A DNA stretch of 52,844 bases from an uncultured Lachnospiraceae bacterium (GCA_902786515.1 CADADA010000017.1:1-52844); one strand, 5' to 3'; counted from the stretch's first letter, positions 16,926-27,176 are shown. The notes: generated by a model from the letters alone, not told the origin. Translations and numbers: made by a program.

Positions 16926-17795
16926 ATGAAAGGAATTATATTGGCGGGCGGTTCAGGAACACGTCTGTATCCGTTGACAAAGGCTGTATCAAAGCAGATT
17001 ATGCCTGTTTATGATAAGCCGATGATTTATTATCCGTTATCAACTCTTATGCTTGCAGGAATCAGAGAGGTGCTTATTATTTCAACACCTAGGGATTTGC
17101 CGGTATTTGAAGAACTTTTTGGAGACGGTTCGCAGCTCGGAATGTCATTTTCATATGCGATTCAGGAGTCACCAAGAGGACTTGCTGATGCATTTATTAT
17201 TGGTGAAAAATTTATTGGGAATGATAATGTTGCACTTGTACTTGGTGATAACATTTTCTATGGACAGAGTTTTTCAAAAGTCCTTAAGAACGCTGCTGAA
17301 AGAGAAAAAGGAGCTACAATTTTTGGATACTATGTAAAAGATCCGAGAGAATATGGTGTAGTAGAGTTTGATGAGAGTGGAAAAGCATTATCTATTGAGG
17401 AAAAACCGGAAAATCCTAAGTCAAATTATGCCGTACCGGGACTTTATTTTTATGATAATGATGTAGTGGAGATTGCTAAAAATGTTAAACCATCGGCAAG
17501 GGGTGAGATTGAGATTACATCAGTCAACAATGAATATCTTCAGAGAGGCACTTTGATGGTTGAGACTTTGGGTCGTGGATTTGCATGGCTTGATACAGGA
17601 AACCATGATATGCTTCTTGACGCTGCAGATTTTGTGGCAGCATTCCAGAAGAGACAGGGATTATACATTTCATGTATAGAAGAGATTGCTTATAAGAGAG
17701 GCTTTATAGACAAAGAACAGCTTCTTAAACTTGCACAGCCGCTTATGAAGACTGCATATGGACAGTATCTTACAGACGTGGCAAACGGATTATAA
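16926..17795 (+). CDS. rfbA: Glucose-1-phosphate thymidylyltransferase
   Basis: Makes dTDP-glucose from dTTP and glucose-1-phosphate, the first step toward dTDP-rhamnose. 289 aa from the ATG at 16926, which has GGAAAGG upstream; an in-frame ATG at 16905 lacks one. The nucleotidyltransferase signature [13 protein letters not shown] is at the N-terminus, then [23 protein letters not shown] (metal-binding Asp) and [20 protein letters not shown]. Full length for RmlA short form. Gene order B-A-C in this cluster. Confidence 0.96.
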   Translation: MKGIILAGGSGTRLYPLTKAVSKQIMPVYDKPMIYYPLSTLMLAGIREVLIISTPRDLPVFEELFGDGSQLGMSFSYAIQESPRGLADAFIIGEKFIGNDNVALVLGDNIFYGQSFSKVLKNAAEREKGATIFGYYVKDPREYGVVEFDESGKALSIEEKPENPKSNYAVPGLYFYDNDVVEIAKNVKPSARGEIEITSVNNEYLQRGTLMVETLGRGFAWLDTGNHDMLLDAADFVAAFQKRQGLYISCIEEIAYKRGFIDKEQLLKLAQPLMKTAYGQYLTDVANGL

Positions 17796-17826
17796 AAACA
17801 GATTTGTTAGAAAGGATTGTTTAAAC

Positions 17827-18390
17827 ATGGGAAAGATTACAGTAGAGACATGTGATATAGAAGGATTGAAAGTTATTACACCGACAGTTTTTGGAGATGA
17901 AAGAGGATATTTCATGGAAACTTATAATTATAATGATTATAAGGAAGTCGGAATCGATATGGAATTTGTACAGGACAACCAGTCAAGTTCAAAAAAAGGT
18001 GTATTAAGAGGATTACATTTCCAGAAAGAGTTCCCACAGGACAAACTTGTAAGAGTAGTGAGTGGTGAAGTATTTGATGTGGCTGTTGACTTAAGAGAAG
18101 GTTCAGAGACATTCGGAAAATGGTATGGTGTTATACTATCGGCTGAGAATAAAAAACAGTTTTTCATTCCGAAAAATTTTGCGCACGGATTTGTAGTGCT
18201 TTCAGACTCAGCAGAGTTTGCTTATAAGTGTACAGACTTTTATCATCCAAATGATGAGGGCGGACTCAAATGGGATGACCCGGATATCGGTGTTGACTGG
18301 CCATTACCGGAAGGAGTAGAACTTACTATTTCAGAAAAAGATCAGAAATGGGACGGAATCAAAGCTTACGTTGCTGAGAGGAACAAGTAA
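17827..18390 (+). CDS. rfbC: dTDP-4-dehydrorhamnose 3,5-epimerase
   Basis: Third step of dTDP-rhamnose synthesis. 187 aa from the ATG at 17827 (AGAAAGGA upstream). Cupin fold with FGDERGYFMETYN, the FVQDNQSSSKKGVLRGLHFQ segment containing the catalytic histidine, and FFIPKNFAHGFVVLSD. Its stop overlaps the start of the ABC permease (TAATG), tying sugar supply to glycan export. The reductase gene rfbD that would finish dTDP-L-rhamnose is not in the window. Confidence 0.95.
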   Translation: MGKITVETCDIEGLKVITPTVFGDERGYFMETYNYNDYKEVGIDMEFVQDNQSSSKKGVLRGLHFQKEFPQDKLVRVVSGEVFDVAVDLREGSETFGKWYGVILSAENKKQFFIPKNFAHGFVVLSDSAEFAYKCTDFYHPNDEGGLKWDDPDIGVDWPLPEGVELTISEKDQKWDGIKAYVAERNK

Positions 18391-19190
18391 TGAATTTCAT
18401 AAAGGAATTGTATAGCAATAGAAAACTAATATGGAATCTTTCAAAAAGCGATTTTAAGACAAAATATGCGGGTTCTTTTTTGGGAATAATATGGGCATTT
18501 GTACAGCCGGTAGTAACAGTTATAGTATACAGTATAGTGTTCCAATGCGTTTTTGCGCAGGCAGATGTTGGAAACGTACCGTATGTATTGTGGCTGATTA
18601 CCGGACTTGTACCATGGTTTTTCTTTAATGATGCCTTAAATGGCGGAACAAATGCAATGTTAGAGTATAATTATCTTGTAAAAAAAGTTGTGTTTAAGAT
18701 TAGTATTCTTCCAATTGTTAAAATGATATCTGCATTATTTGTACATTTGTTTTTTATCTGTTTTACCATCACGATTTATATAATTTGCGGTGTTATGCCG
18801 GGATTATATGGTATACAGATTATATACTACATGGCATGTGCGTTTATACTGACCCTTGGATTAACATATGCCACATCGGCAGTTGTCGTATTTTTCAGAG
18901 ATTTATCGCAGATTATAAGCATTGTGCTTCAGGTGGGGATGTGGTATACACCGATATTGTGGAATGTAGAAAATCCTGCATTTACACTTCCTGAGACAGT
19001 GAAAAAGTTATTAATGATAAACCCGATGTATTATGTTGTAGGCGGATATAGAGATTCTCTTGTAAACAAAGTGTGGTTTTGGGAAAGACCGTTTTTGACA
19101 CTTTATTTTTGGTGTTTTACCGCATTTACGTTCGCAGTGGGAGTGTTTATATTCAAGAGACTGAGAGTACATTTTGCAGATGTATTGTAA
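18390..19190 (+). CDS. Polysaccharide ABC exporter permease (Wzm/TagG type)
   Basis: A 266-aa ABC-2-type permease with about six membrane helices. The N-terminal cytosolic part with LIWNLSKSDFKTKYAGSFLGIIWAF is the conserved gate-helix region of Wzm/TagG/RfbA-type polysaccharide exporters. It would flip a finished lipid-linked glycan across the membrane with the ATPase at 19226. One-base overlap with rfbC. Downstream multi-domain glycan enzymes support a surface-polysaccharide rather than teichoic-acid substrate, but the latter cannot be excluded. Confidence 0.9.
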   Translation: MNFIKELYSNRKLIWNLSKSDFKTKYAGSFLGIIWAFVQPVVTVIVYSIVFQCVFAQADVGNVPYVLWLITGLVPWFFFNDALNGGTNAMLEYNYLVKKVVFKISILPIVKMISALFVHLFFICFTITIYIICGVMPGLYGIQIIYYMACAFILTLGLTYATSAVVVFFRDLSQIISIVLQVGMWYTPILWNVENPAFTLPETVKKLLMINPMYYVVGGYRDSLVNKVWFWERPFLTLYFWCFTAFTFAVGVFIFKRLRVHFADVL

Positions 19191-19225
19191 TTTTCGATTA
19201 TTTATAGAAAGGCATGGAACTAATA

Positions 19226-20503
19226 ATGTCAGATTATGCAATCAGTGTAGAACACGTTGAGAAAATGTATAAATTGTACGATAAGCCATCGGACAGATTT
19301 AAAGAGTCATTGGGACTTACGAGAAAGAAAAAATACAGAGAGCATTTTGCTCTGCATGATGTGAATTTTCAAGTGAAGAAAGGAGAAACAGTAGGAATTA
19401 TCGGAACGAACGGTTCCGGTAAATCTACTATTCTCAAGATTATAACCGGAGTATTGAATCCGACGGCGGGTGAAGTTAAGGTAAACGGCAGAATATCTGC
19501 ACTTCTTGAACTCGGAGCCGGATTTAATATGGAATATACAGGAATAGAAAATGTATATCTCAACGGTACAATGATAGGATTTTCAAGAGAAGAGATAGAC
19601 GCAAAGCTTGATGATATTTTGGAGTTTGCTGATATTGGAGATTTCGTCTATCAGCCTGTAAAGACATATTCGAGTGGTATGTTTGTCAGACTTGCCTTTG
19701 CCGTGGCGATAAACATTGACCCGGAGATACTTATAGTCGACGAGGCGTTATCTGTAGGAGATGTATTCTTTCAGGCAAAATGTTATCATAAGTTTGAGGA
19801 ATTTAAAAAGCTTGGAAAAACCATACTATTTGTAAGTCATGATTTAGGCAGTATCGGAAAATACTGTGACAGGGTTGTGCTTCTCAACCAGGGTGTAAAG
19901 CTTAATGAAGGACAACCTAAGGAAATGATTGATATTTATAAAAAGCTCCTTGTAAATCAGTATACCGAAGCTGAGGAGAATACAAAAGAAGATGAAAAGA
20001 AGAATGGTAAAAAGGCAGTACTTAAGTCCGGCAACTGGAAGGACACGATTACATCAAATCCGGAAATTGTTGAGTATGGAAACGGCATGGCAGGAATTAT
20101 CGATTACGGAGTGATGGATAGTGAAGGCAACATGTCAAATTCCATAGAAAAAGGTACAGAATTTACCATAATGATGAAAGTGGAATTTAAAGAAAAAATA
20201 TCAGACCCTATATTTGCAATAACGATAAAAGACCTTAAAGGAACAGAGATTGCCGGAACAAATACTATGTTTGAGAGTATCAATACCGGTGTGGTTAAGC
20301 CGGGAGATAAGAAAAGCATAAAGTTTACGCAGAAGATGGATCTTCAGGGTGGAGATTATCTTGTATCATTGGGTTGCACAGGGTATAAAGACGGCGATTT
20401 TACGGTATATCACAGGTTGTATGATGTTTTTAACATTACAGTGATATCACAGAAGAATACAGTAGGGTACTATGACATGAATTCAGATATAGTTGTAGAA
20501 TAA
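19226..20503 (+). CDS. Polysaccharide ABC exporter ATPase with C-terminal glycan-recognition domain (Wzt type)
   Basis: A 425-aa protein; the start at 19226 is preferred because GAAAGG lies a proper distance upstream, with an ATG at 19214 as alternative. The N-terminal ABC domain has Walker A GTNGSGKST, the signature YSSGMFVRLAFAVAI and Walker B ILIVDEAL. Residues about 245-280 are a charged linker, and about 285-425 form a beta-sandwich-like region (FTIMMKVEFKEKISDP ... GGDYLVSLGCTGY) matching the Wzt C-terminal domain, which in known systems binds the modified end of the finished chain. This fits the capping-type enzyme encoded next. Partner of the permease at 18390. Confidence 0.92.
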   Translation: MSDYAISVEHVEKMYKLYDKPSDRFKESLGLTRKKKYREHFALHDVNFQVKKGETVGIIGTNGSGKSTILKIITGVLNPTAGEVKVNGRISALLELGAGFNMEYTGIENVYLNGTMIGFSREEIDAKLDDILEFADIGDFVYQPVKTYSSGMFVRLAFAVAINIDPEILIVDEALSVGDVFFQAKCYHKFEEFKKLGKTILFVSHDLGSIGKYCDRVVLLNQGVKLNEGQPKEMIDIYKKLLVNQYTEAEENTKEDEKKNGKKAVLKSGNWKDTITSNPEIVEYGNGMAGIIDYGVMDSEGNMSNSIEKGTEFTIMMKVEFKEKISDPIFAITIKDLKGTEIAGTNTMFESINTGVVKPGDKKSIKFTQKMDLQGGDYLVSLGCTGYKDGDFTVYHRLYDVFNITVISQKNTVGYYDMNSDIVVE

Positions 20504-20517
20504 AAGAGGTGTGAAAG

Positions 20518-23500
20518 ATGGAAACAATTGAGAATATCGGTAAAGTTAAGCTTAACCTTAAATATTACAGTGGCAGGGATTTGTACAGTGACGGAGAGAT
20601 AGAAGATAAGCTGTTAGAAATCGTAAAGAATAACGAAGAAGAAGATTTTAACAGGATTATTGCAGAAAAACAGGAATGGGCCACAATGTACCATCTTTCA
20701 CACATCAGACAGAATATTATCTGTACGGTGAATATCGATAAAAACATGAAAGTTCTTGAGATAGGTTCAGGCTGCGGTGCAATCACGGGCGCACTTTCAG
20801 AGCGTGCAGGTAAAGTAACGTGTATAGAGTTATCAAAAAAAAGAAGCAGTATTAATGCGTATAGAAATAAAAAAAGAGATAATATAGAGATATTGGTAGG
20901 CAATTTTCAGGATATAGAAAAAGATTTGGGAAAGTATGACTGTATAACGCTGATAGGTGTTTTTGAGTATGCTGATGCCTACATCAATTCTGAAGAGCCG
21001 TATGTTAATTTTTTAAATATAATTAAGGGACATCTGACTGAAAACGGACGTATTGTGATGGCGATAGAGAATAAGTTTGGTCTGAAATATTTTGCGGGAT
21101 GCAGAGAAGATCATTTTGGAACTTATTTCGAAGGTATTGAGAATTACACAAACACAGAGGGTGCCAGAACATTTACAAAAAACGAGCTAAAAAAAATGTT
21201 TGAAAAAACAGGTTTTGATAAGTATCGTTTTTACTATCCGTACCCGGATTACAAGTTTCCGGTTAAAATATTTTCAGATGAGTATCTTCCTAAAATCGGA
21301 GAGTTAAATACAAATGTACAGAATTTTGACAGAGACAGGCTTATGTTGTTTGATGAGTCGAAAGTATTTAACACAATTATAGAAGAAGGAATGTTTGATG
21401 TTTATTCCAATTCATTTCTTGTTGAGATAGGTATGAATGATAATTCTGTAATATATGAGAAATGTTCTAACGACAGGTCAGAGCAGTTTTCTATTTATAC
21501 AGATATTTTAAAAGGTGATAAAAAACTTGTAAGAAAATATAGTGCGACTGAAAAAGGAAGCAGTCATGTAGGGAATATAGTAAGATGGGGCGGACTTCTT
21601 CAGAAGCAGTATGAAGGATCTAAGATATCAGTTGTGAAGAGCATCATGAAGGATGGAAAAGCATGTTGTGATTATGTTACCGGAGATACGATTGAAGAAA
21701 TTGCCGACAGGTATATTTCACAGGGCATGATATCTAAAGCAGAAGCTCTTATACAGGAAGTTATATCTATAGTCAGGGATAAAAACGGAAGTCAGAAGTT
21801 TGAGATGACCGATGAGTTTAAAAATGTTTTCGGAGACGTAAATTTTGAAGGCGAAATGCACACCGGAAGTGTTAATGATATTGATCTGGTTTTGAACAAC
21901 ATCATTGTAAACGGAGATGACTGGCAGGTAATTGATTATGAGTGGACATTTGATTTCCCTGTGCCGGTAGAATTTATAATATTCAGAATTCTGCATTACT
22001 ATATTGAGACAAATAACAGCAGAACCGATATAAAGGCTGATAAACTATTGACACTTTCAGAAAATGACAGGAAAACTTTTTTAAAGATGGAAGAGAATTT
22101 CCAGAATTACGTAAAAGGAAATCATGTTCCGCTAAGGGATTTATATCAAAGTATTGGTAAGAATACAATCAATGTGGCGGCAGTTGCAGGACGTTTATCA
22201 AAACAGGTAAAGATTTATAAAGATTTTGGTAAAGGTTATTCCGAGGATGAGGTTATGTTTGTTCCTGTAATTAAGGGGGACGACGGAAATTATCATCTTA
22301 AATTTGATGTTGAAAACGGAGTTAAGAAGTATAGAATCGACCCTTGTGAAGAGGGATGTACTTTAAAGATTAATGAATTGCTGGTTAATGAACGTTTGCA
22401 GACAAAGTTTAACACCGGTGGGTTCATGATGGATGATGACATATACGTATATAGTGAGGACCCGTGGATAGAGATAGATGTTGAGGGTACCATTATTAAA
22501 ACAATATATATGAATTACAGATATGATTCTGAAGTTTCGGAATTTTATGATGATGTTGTAGAACGTCTTAAAAAAATAGGTGAATATGAAGAACATCTTA
22601 ATGCAAGAGCAGCGATTATTAAAGATTTAGAAGGACAGTTGAAAGCTGCGAATGAGCAAATACAGAATTTAAATAGAGAGAAGGAATTGATGGTGACATC
22701 AAAATCATGGAAAATGACAAAGCCTGTTCGTAAGATAAAAAATGGTACGAAGAGGATATTAAAATCAAATAAGGTTACTCATGAAGCGTGCAGAAGAATC
22801 AAGGCAGTTGTTAAAAGACAGCCTTTACCGAAGCCGATTCATCCGGAGGTACAGTCCGTAGAGGAGATTGTATATATCATTTGCCCTAAAAAAGAGTGGG
22901 AAAAACAGAGAAGCACAAAGTTTAGTAAAGATATCAAATTCAGTATACTTGTGCCGTTATACAATACTCCTGAAAGATTTTTAAGGGAAATGATAGAGTC
23001 TGTAATATTCCAGTCATATGAGAATTGGGAGTTATGCCTTGCGGATGGAAGTGATGATGAACATAAGAATGTTGAAAAAATCTGTAAAGAGTATTGTGAT
23101 AAGGATTCGAGAATTAAATATAAAAAATTAACAGAGAATCTTGGAATATCAGGAAACACAAACGCGTGTATTGATATGGCTACAGGTGATTACATTGCAT
23201 TGTTTGATCATGATGATTTCCTTCACCCTTCAGTATTATTTGAGGATATGAAAGCAATCTGTGAGCATAATGCGGACTATATTTATACAGATGAGGCAAC
23301 ATTCCAGGGAACGAATATATTTAACATTATCACAAGACATTGTAAGCCTGATTATGCAAAGGATAATTTAATAGCAAATAATTATATCTGCCATTTTTCG
23401 GTATTTAAAGCAGACCTGCTTGAAAAGGCGGGAAGATTCCGTTCAGAATATGATGGCAGTCAGGATCATGATTTGATTTTGAGACTTACGGATAAAGCAG

Positions 23501-24540
23501 AAAAAGTATTCCATATCAGAAAGATTTTATATTACTGGCGTTCTCATCCTGCATCAGTGGCGGCTGATATCAATGCAAAGACTTATGCGATTGATGCTGC
23601 AAAGCATGCAGTAGAGACACATCTGGAAGGAAAGGGAATAAAGGCAAAAGTAGAAAGCAGCAAGGCATTTCCTACAATTTTCAGAATAAGGTATGAACTT
23701 AAAGCTACACCTAAAGTATCTATATTGATACCAAATAAAGATCATATAGATGATTTGAAGACATGTGTGGAGTCTGTTCTTAAAAAGTCGACATATCCGG
23801 ATTATGAGATTATCATAATTGAGAATAACAGCATTATGGAAGAGACTTTTGCATATTATAAAGAACTTGAGAAGAATGATAAGATTACAGTAGTTTATTA
23901 CGAAGGCGAATTTAACTATTCAAAGATAAATAACTTTGGAGAGACTTTCGCGAAAGGAGATTACATTCTTCTTCTGAATAATGACACGGAAGTAATAAAT
24001 GATGACTGGATAGAAGAATTGATGATGTATGGACAGCGCGATGATGTAGGTGTTGTGGGTGCAAAGTTATATTACGAAGATGACACCATACAGCATGCAG
24101 GTATCGTTATAGGGCTTGGCTCTGACAGGGCAGCAGGACATACACATTATGGTGTTGATAAAGAAAATGTAGGATATATGGGAAGACTTTTCTATGCTCA
24201 GGATGTGTCCGCCGTGACGGGGGCATGTATGATGGTTAAAAAATCATTGTATGAAGAGCTTGGAGGACTTGACGAAGAATTTACGGTTGCATTTAATGAT
24301 GTAGACTTTTGTCTGAAGGCAAGAGATAAAGGATATCTGAATATCTTTACGCCGTATTGTGAGTTGTATCATTATGAATCTAAATCAAGAGGATTTGAAG
24401 ATACGAGAAAGAAGAGAAAACGTTTCAGACAGGAAGTGCAGATGTTCAGGGAAAAATGGAAAAAAGTGATTGAAGACGGAGATCCATATTTCAATCCGAA
24501 TTTCTCACTGGACCGTCCGGATTTTTATATTCCGGATTAA
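20518..24540 (+). CDS. Multidomain methyltransferase-kinase-double glycosyltransferase (WbdD/WsaE-like)
   Basis: A 1340-aa protein. Residues about 50-250 are a SAM methyltransferase (VLEIGSGCGAITGAL at about 79). About 320-540 is kinase-like: an Asp456-xxxx-Asn461 catalytic loop in NDIDLVLNN and Asp473 in VIDYEW. About 675-725 is a coiled coil. Two GT2 domains follow, about 805-1050 (ILVPLYNTPE, DHDD at about 897) and 1062-1335 (ILIPNKDH, NNDTE at about 1154). In E. coli O9a, WbdD joins methyltransferase and kinase through a coiled coil to cap and size chains; WsaE of Geobacillus fuses a methyltransferase to two rhamnosyltransferases. This protein appears to hold both ideas in one chain. Substrate unknown; rhamnose is likely. 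Confidence 0.88.
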   Translation: METIENIGKVKLNLKYYSGRDLYSDGEIEDKLLEIVKNNEEEDFNRIIAEKQEWATMYHLSHIRQNIICTVNIDKNMKVLEIGSGCGAITGALSERAGKVTCIELSKKRSSINAYRNKKRDNIEILVGNFQDIEKDLGKYDCITLIGVFEYADAYINSEEPYVNFLNIIKGHLTENGRIVMAIENKFGLKYFAGCREDHFGTYFEGIENYTNTEGARTFTKNELKKMFEKTGFDKYRFYYPYPDYKFPVKIFSDEYLPKIGELNTNVQNFDRDRLMLFDESKVFNTIIEEGMFDVYSNSFLVEIGMNDNSVIYEKCSNDRSEQFSIYTDILKGDKKLVRKYSATEKGSSHVGNIVRWGGLLQKQYEGSKISVVKSIMKDGKACCDYVTGDTIEEIADRYISQGMISKAEALIQEVISIVRDKNGSQKFEMTDEFKNVFGDVNFEGEMHTGSVNDIDLVLNNIIVNGDDWQVIDYEWTFDFPVPVEFIIFRILHYYIETNNSRTDIKADKLLTLSENDRKTFLKMEENFQNYVKGNHVPLRDLYQSIGKNTINVAAVAGRLSKQVKIYKDFGKGYSEDEVMFVPVIKGDDGNYHLKFDVENGVKKYRIDPCEEGCTLKINELLVNERLQTKFNTGGFMMDDDIYVYSEDPWIEIDVEGTIIKTIYMNYRYDSEVSEFYDDVVERLKKIGEYEEHLNARAAIIKDLEGQLKAANEQIQNLNREKELMVTSKSWKMTKPVRKIKNGTKRILKSNKVTHEACRRIKAVVKRQPLPKPIHPEVQSVEEIVYIICPKKEWEKQRSTKFSKDIKFSILVPLYNTPERFLREMIESVIFQSYENWELCLADGSDDEHKNVEKICKEYCDKDSRIKYKKLTENLGISGNTNACIDMATGDYIALFDHDDFLHPSVLFEDMKAICEHNADYIYTDEATFQGTNIFNIITRHCKPDYAKDNLIANNYICHFSVFKADLLEKAGRFRSEYDGSQDHDLILRLTDKAEKVFHIRKILYYWRSHPASVAADINAKTYAIDAAKHAVETHLEGKGIKAKVESSKAFPTIFRIRYELKATPKVSILIPNKDHIDDLKTCVESVLKKSTYPDYEIIIIENNSIMEETFAYYKELEKNDKITVVYYEGEFNYSKINNFGETFAKGDYILLLNNDTEVINDDWIEELMMYGQRDDVGVVGAKLYYEDDTIQHAGIVIGLGSDRAAGHTHYGVDKENVGYMGRLFYAQDVSAVTGACMMVKKSLYEELGGLDEEFTVAFNDVDFCLKARDKGYLNIFTPYCELYHYESKSRGFEDTRKKRKRFRQEVQMFREKWKKVIEDGDPYFNPNFSLDRPDFYIPD

Positions 24541-24564
24541 ACAAATAGTTTTCGGAGGTTTGGT

Positions 24565-26205
24565 ATGATAAAGCAGGAGGTAAGCAGGGGAATTGAGTAT
24601 TTAAAGAAAAAAGGAATTAAAAGTACTATAATAAGAACCAGAAGACATATTGCTGAGGAAAGGATTTACAAAAAGTGGGCAGAACAAAGTGAGGATGTGC
24701 TTGAAAAGCAGAGAAACAGAAAGTTTGCCAAAAATCCAATGATTAGTATAGTGGTTCCCTTGTATAAGACTCCGGTAAAATATCTTAAAGAATTAATAGA
24801 TTCCGTAGAGAAGCAGACATATTCTAACTATGAACTGTGTCTGGCGGATGGAACTTCAGAAGAGTCAGAGATTACCGCTGTCATAAAGGAATATATGGAA
24901 AATAATCCGAGAATCAAATACAGACTGCTTGAGGAAAATAAAGGTATATCAGGTAATACTAATGAGGCTCTTAGTATGGCTTCGGGTGAATATATTGCAT
25001 TGGCAGACCATGATGATTTACTTGTCTCTTCGGCGTTATATGAGATAGTAAGAGTCATAAACCGTAAGGAAAGAGTGGATGTAATATACACAGATGAAGA
25101 CAAGACGGATGAAACAACGTCGGGATTTTACATGCCACATTTTAAACCGGATTTTAATAAAGAATACTTTCAGGCAAATAATTATATCTGCCATTTGTTT
25201 GTGGTGAAGCGGGAAATAGCTTTGGAGACAGGAGGATTTGACAGCGAATTTGACGGTGCACAGGACTACGATTTTATATGGAAATGTATAGAAAAATCGG
25301 AAGTTGTGTATCATATCCCTAAGATATTATATCATTGGAGATGCCATTCGGATTCAACTGCAGGCAAACCGGAGAGTAAGCTGTATGCATATGAAAATGG
25401 AGTAAAGGTACTTGATTCACATTATAAGAGATGTGGAATTAATGCATATACGCAGTGTTATCCGGATGCATACGGATATTATAAGACACTAAGCCGTGAC
25501 AATGCTAAAACACCGGTAACAATCCTGTATGTGGGATACGGTGAGAAAAAGATGAAGACAAAATATCCTCATGATACGTTAGAGATTGAAGGATATAACA
25601 TAAAGGAAATTAACAGACTCATAAAAGAACAGAATAACAGATATGTTCTTATAATAGATAAGAATGGAAAATATACGACAAAAGGCAATATAAAGACTCT
25701 TATGTCATATGCTATGTGTGAAGACATTGCCGTAGTGGGAAGCCGGATTTACGGGAACAACCGTAAGTTGTTGTTCGGCGGATTTATTTTCGGTGCAAAT
25801 GATTATTTTGGATATGCATTTGAAGGTGCCGACATTGCTGACAGGGGATACTATCTAAGAATTTGTATGCCTCAGGAGACATTGGGAGTATGTGGCAACA
25901 GTATGCTTATAGACACGGAATATTTTAATAAAGTCGGAGGATTTTTTGAAGGATTCAGTTTTAATATGAGTGTTGCTGATTATTGCATGAAGATAAGAAA
26001 CATTGCAGGAAAAAGGATAGTGTACGTTCCTGATGTAATATTTACGATGAATGCCCGCAGGTGTCATGATTACAGGAAAGATGAAATCGAGGCGTTTAGG
26101 AAACGCTGGAAAATAGAAATAGAAAAGGGAGACCCGTTTTATAACAGGAATCTTACGTTAAAAAACACAGATTATTCATTGAAAAAGAAAGGAATCAAAA
26201 ATTGA
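24565..26205 (+). CDS. GT2-family glycosyltransferase with degenerate second domain
   Basis: A 546-aa enzyme preceded by CGGAGG. Residues about 60-310 form a full GT2 domain: ISIVVPLYKTP, the GNTNEALSMASGEYIALADHDD pattern around its DxD-type motif, and QDYDFIWKC. It closely resembles the first GT domain of the 1340-aa protein (shared LADG, GISGNTN, NNYICH segments). Residues about 310-530 look like a second GT2 domain without its nucleotide-sugar half: only the later GANDYFGYAFEG ... FFEGFSFNMSVADYCMKIRN portion is recognisable, and the NNDT motif is replaced by IIDKNG. Probably one active site. Overlaps the next gene by 4 nt. Confidence 0.88.
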   Translation: MIKQEVSRGIEYLKKKGIKSTIIRTRRHIAEERIYKKWAEQSEDVLEKQRNRKFAKNPMISIVVPLYKTPVKYLKELIDSVEKQTYSNYELCLADGTSEESEITAVIKEYMENNPRIKYRLLEENKGISGNTNEALSMASGEYIALADHDDLLVSSALYEIVRVINRKERVDVIYTDEDKTDETTSGFYMPHFKPDFNKEYFQANNYICHLFVVKREIALETGGFDSEFDGAQDYDFIWKCIEKSEVVYHIPKILYHWRCHSDSTAGKPESKLYAYENGVKVLDSHYKRCGINAYTQCYPDAYGYYKTLSRDNAKTPVTILYVGYGEKKMKTKYPHDTLEIEGYNIKEINRLIKEQNNRYVLIIDKNGKYTTKGNIKTLMSYAMCEDIAVVGSRIYGNNRKLLFGGFIFGANDYFGYAFEGADIADRGYYLRICMPQETLGVCGNSMLIDTEYFNKVGGFFEGFSFNMSVADYCMKIRNIAGKRIVYVPDVIFTMNARRCHDYRKDEIEAFRKRWKIEIEKGDPFYNRNLTLKNTDYSLKKKGIKN

Positions 26206-27167
26206 AGGTTTCGATAGTAATTCCTAATTATAATGGTGAAAAGTTTGTCAAAACCTGTCTTAAGTCATTGACAAACCAGACAGAACAGTCATTTGAACTG
26301 ATTATAGTTGACAATGCTTCTAAAGATAATAGTATCAGGCTCATAAGGGATGAGTTTGGAAACATTTTCAAGGACAGAATGAAGATTATAGAATTGGATG
26401 AGAATTATGGTTTCAGCAAAGCCGTAAATGTAGGAATAAAGGCTTCAAATGCTTCTTATGTTATTCTGTTGAATAATGATACAGAATGTGATCGGAGATT
26501 TGTTGAGAAAATGCTTAAGGGAATAAGACAGTCAAAAAGACTGTTTTCATGTGGAGCAAAGATGATTCAGTTTAATGACCGCAATAAGATAGATAGTGCA
26601 GGAGATTATTACACGATTATCGGCTGTACATTTACAAAGGGATATGGCAAAGCTCCTTCAGAATATAGCAAAAAAGAATATATATTTTCTTCCTGTGCGG
26701 GTGCAGCGATATACAGGAAGAAAATATTTGAGAAAATAGGATACTTTGACGAAATACATTTTGCTTATCTCGAGGATGTGGACGTCGGATACAGAGCTAA
26801 GATATATGGATATAAAAATGAATTTATCCCGGATGCTGTGGTATACCATGTGGGAAGCGGTTCAAGTGGAAGCAGGTATAATGAATTCAAGGTCAGCCTT
26901 GCTGCCAGAAATAATGTTTATCTGAACTATAAAAATATGCCGCTTTTTTTTCTGATAGTGAATTATCCGTTCATTATTGCGGGAAAAATGATGAAATTTG
27001 CGTTTATGTGTAAAAAAGGACTTGGAAAGATTTATTTAAGAGGTATAATAGAAGGCTATAAGAGTCTTAGTAAGTGTAAAAAAGTAAAATTTCAATGGAG
27101 AAATTTAATAAATTATCTTATCATTGAAGCCGAGCTTATACTCAATTTATTTAAGAAAATCGGGTGA
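26202..27167 (+). CDS. GT2-family glycosyltransferase (rhamnosyltransferase-like)
   Basis: A 321-aa enzyme that begins with TTG at 26202, overlapping the preceding stop (TTGA). The start is fixed by the immediate MKVSIVIPNYNG sequence. GT2 features: IIVDNASKDNS, ENYGFSKAVNVGIKASNASYVILLNNDTE with the metal-binding NND(T), and YLEDVDVGYRAKIYGYKN as the acceptor-side acidic motif. This type is common for rhamnosyl and other 6-deoxysugar transfer. Membrane-associated C-terminal hydrophobic segment around 245-265. Third glycosyltransferase gene of the cluster. Confidence 0.9.
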   Translation: MKVSIVIPNYNGEKFVKTCLKSLTNQTEQSFELIIVDNASKDNSIRLIRDEFGNIFKDRMKIIELDENYGFSKAVNVGIKASNASYVILLNNDTECDRRFVEKMLKGIRQSKRLFSCGAKMIQFNDRNKIDSAGDYYTIIGCTFTKGYGKAPSEYSKKEYIFSSCAGAAIYRKKIFEKIGYFDEIHFAYLEDVDVGYRAKIYGYKNEFIPDAVVYHVGSGSSGSRYNEFKVSLAARNNVYLNYKNMPLFFLIVNYPFIIAGKMMKFAFMCKKGLGKIYLRGIIEGYKSLSKCKKVKFQWRNLINYLIIEAELILNLFKKIG

Positions 27168-27176
27168 AAAAGCTAT

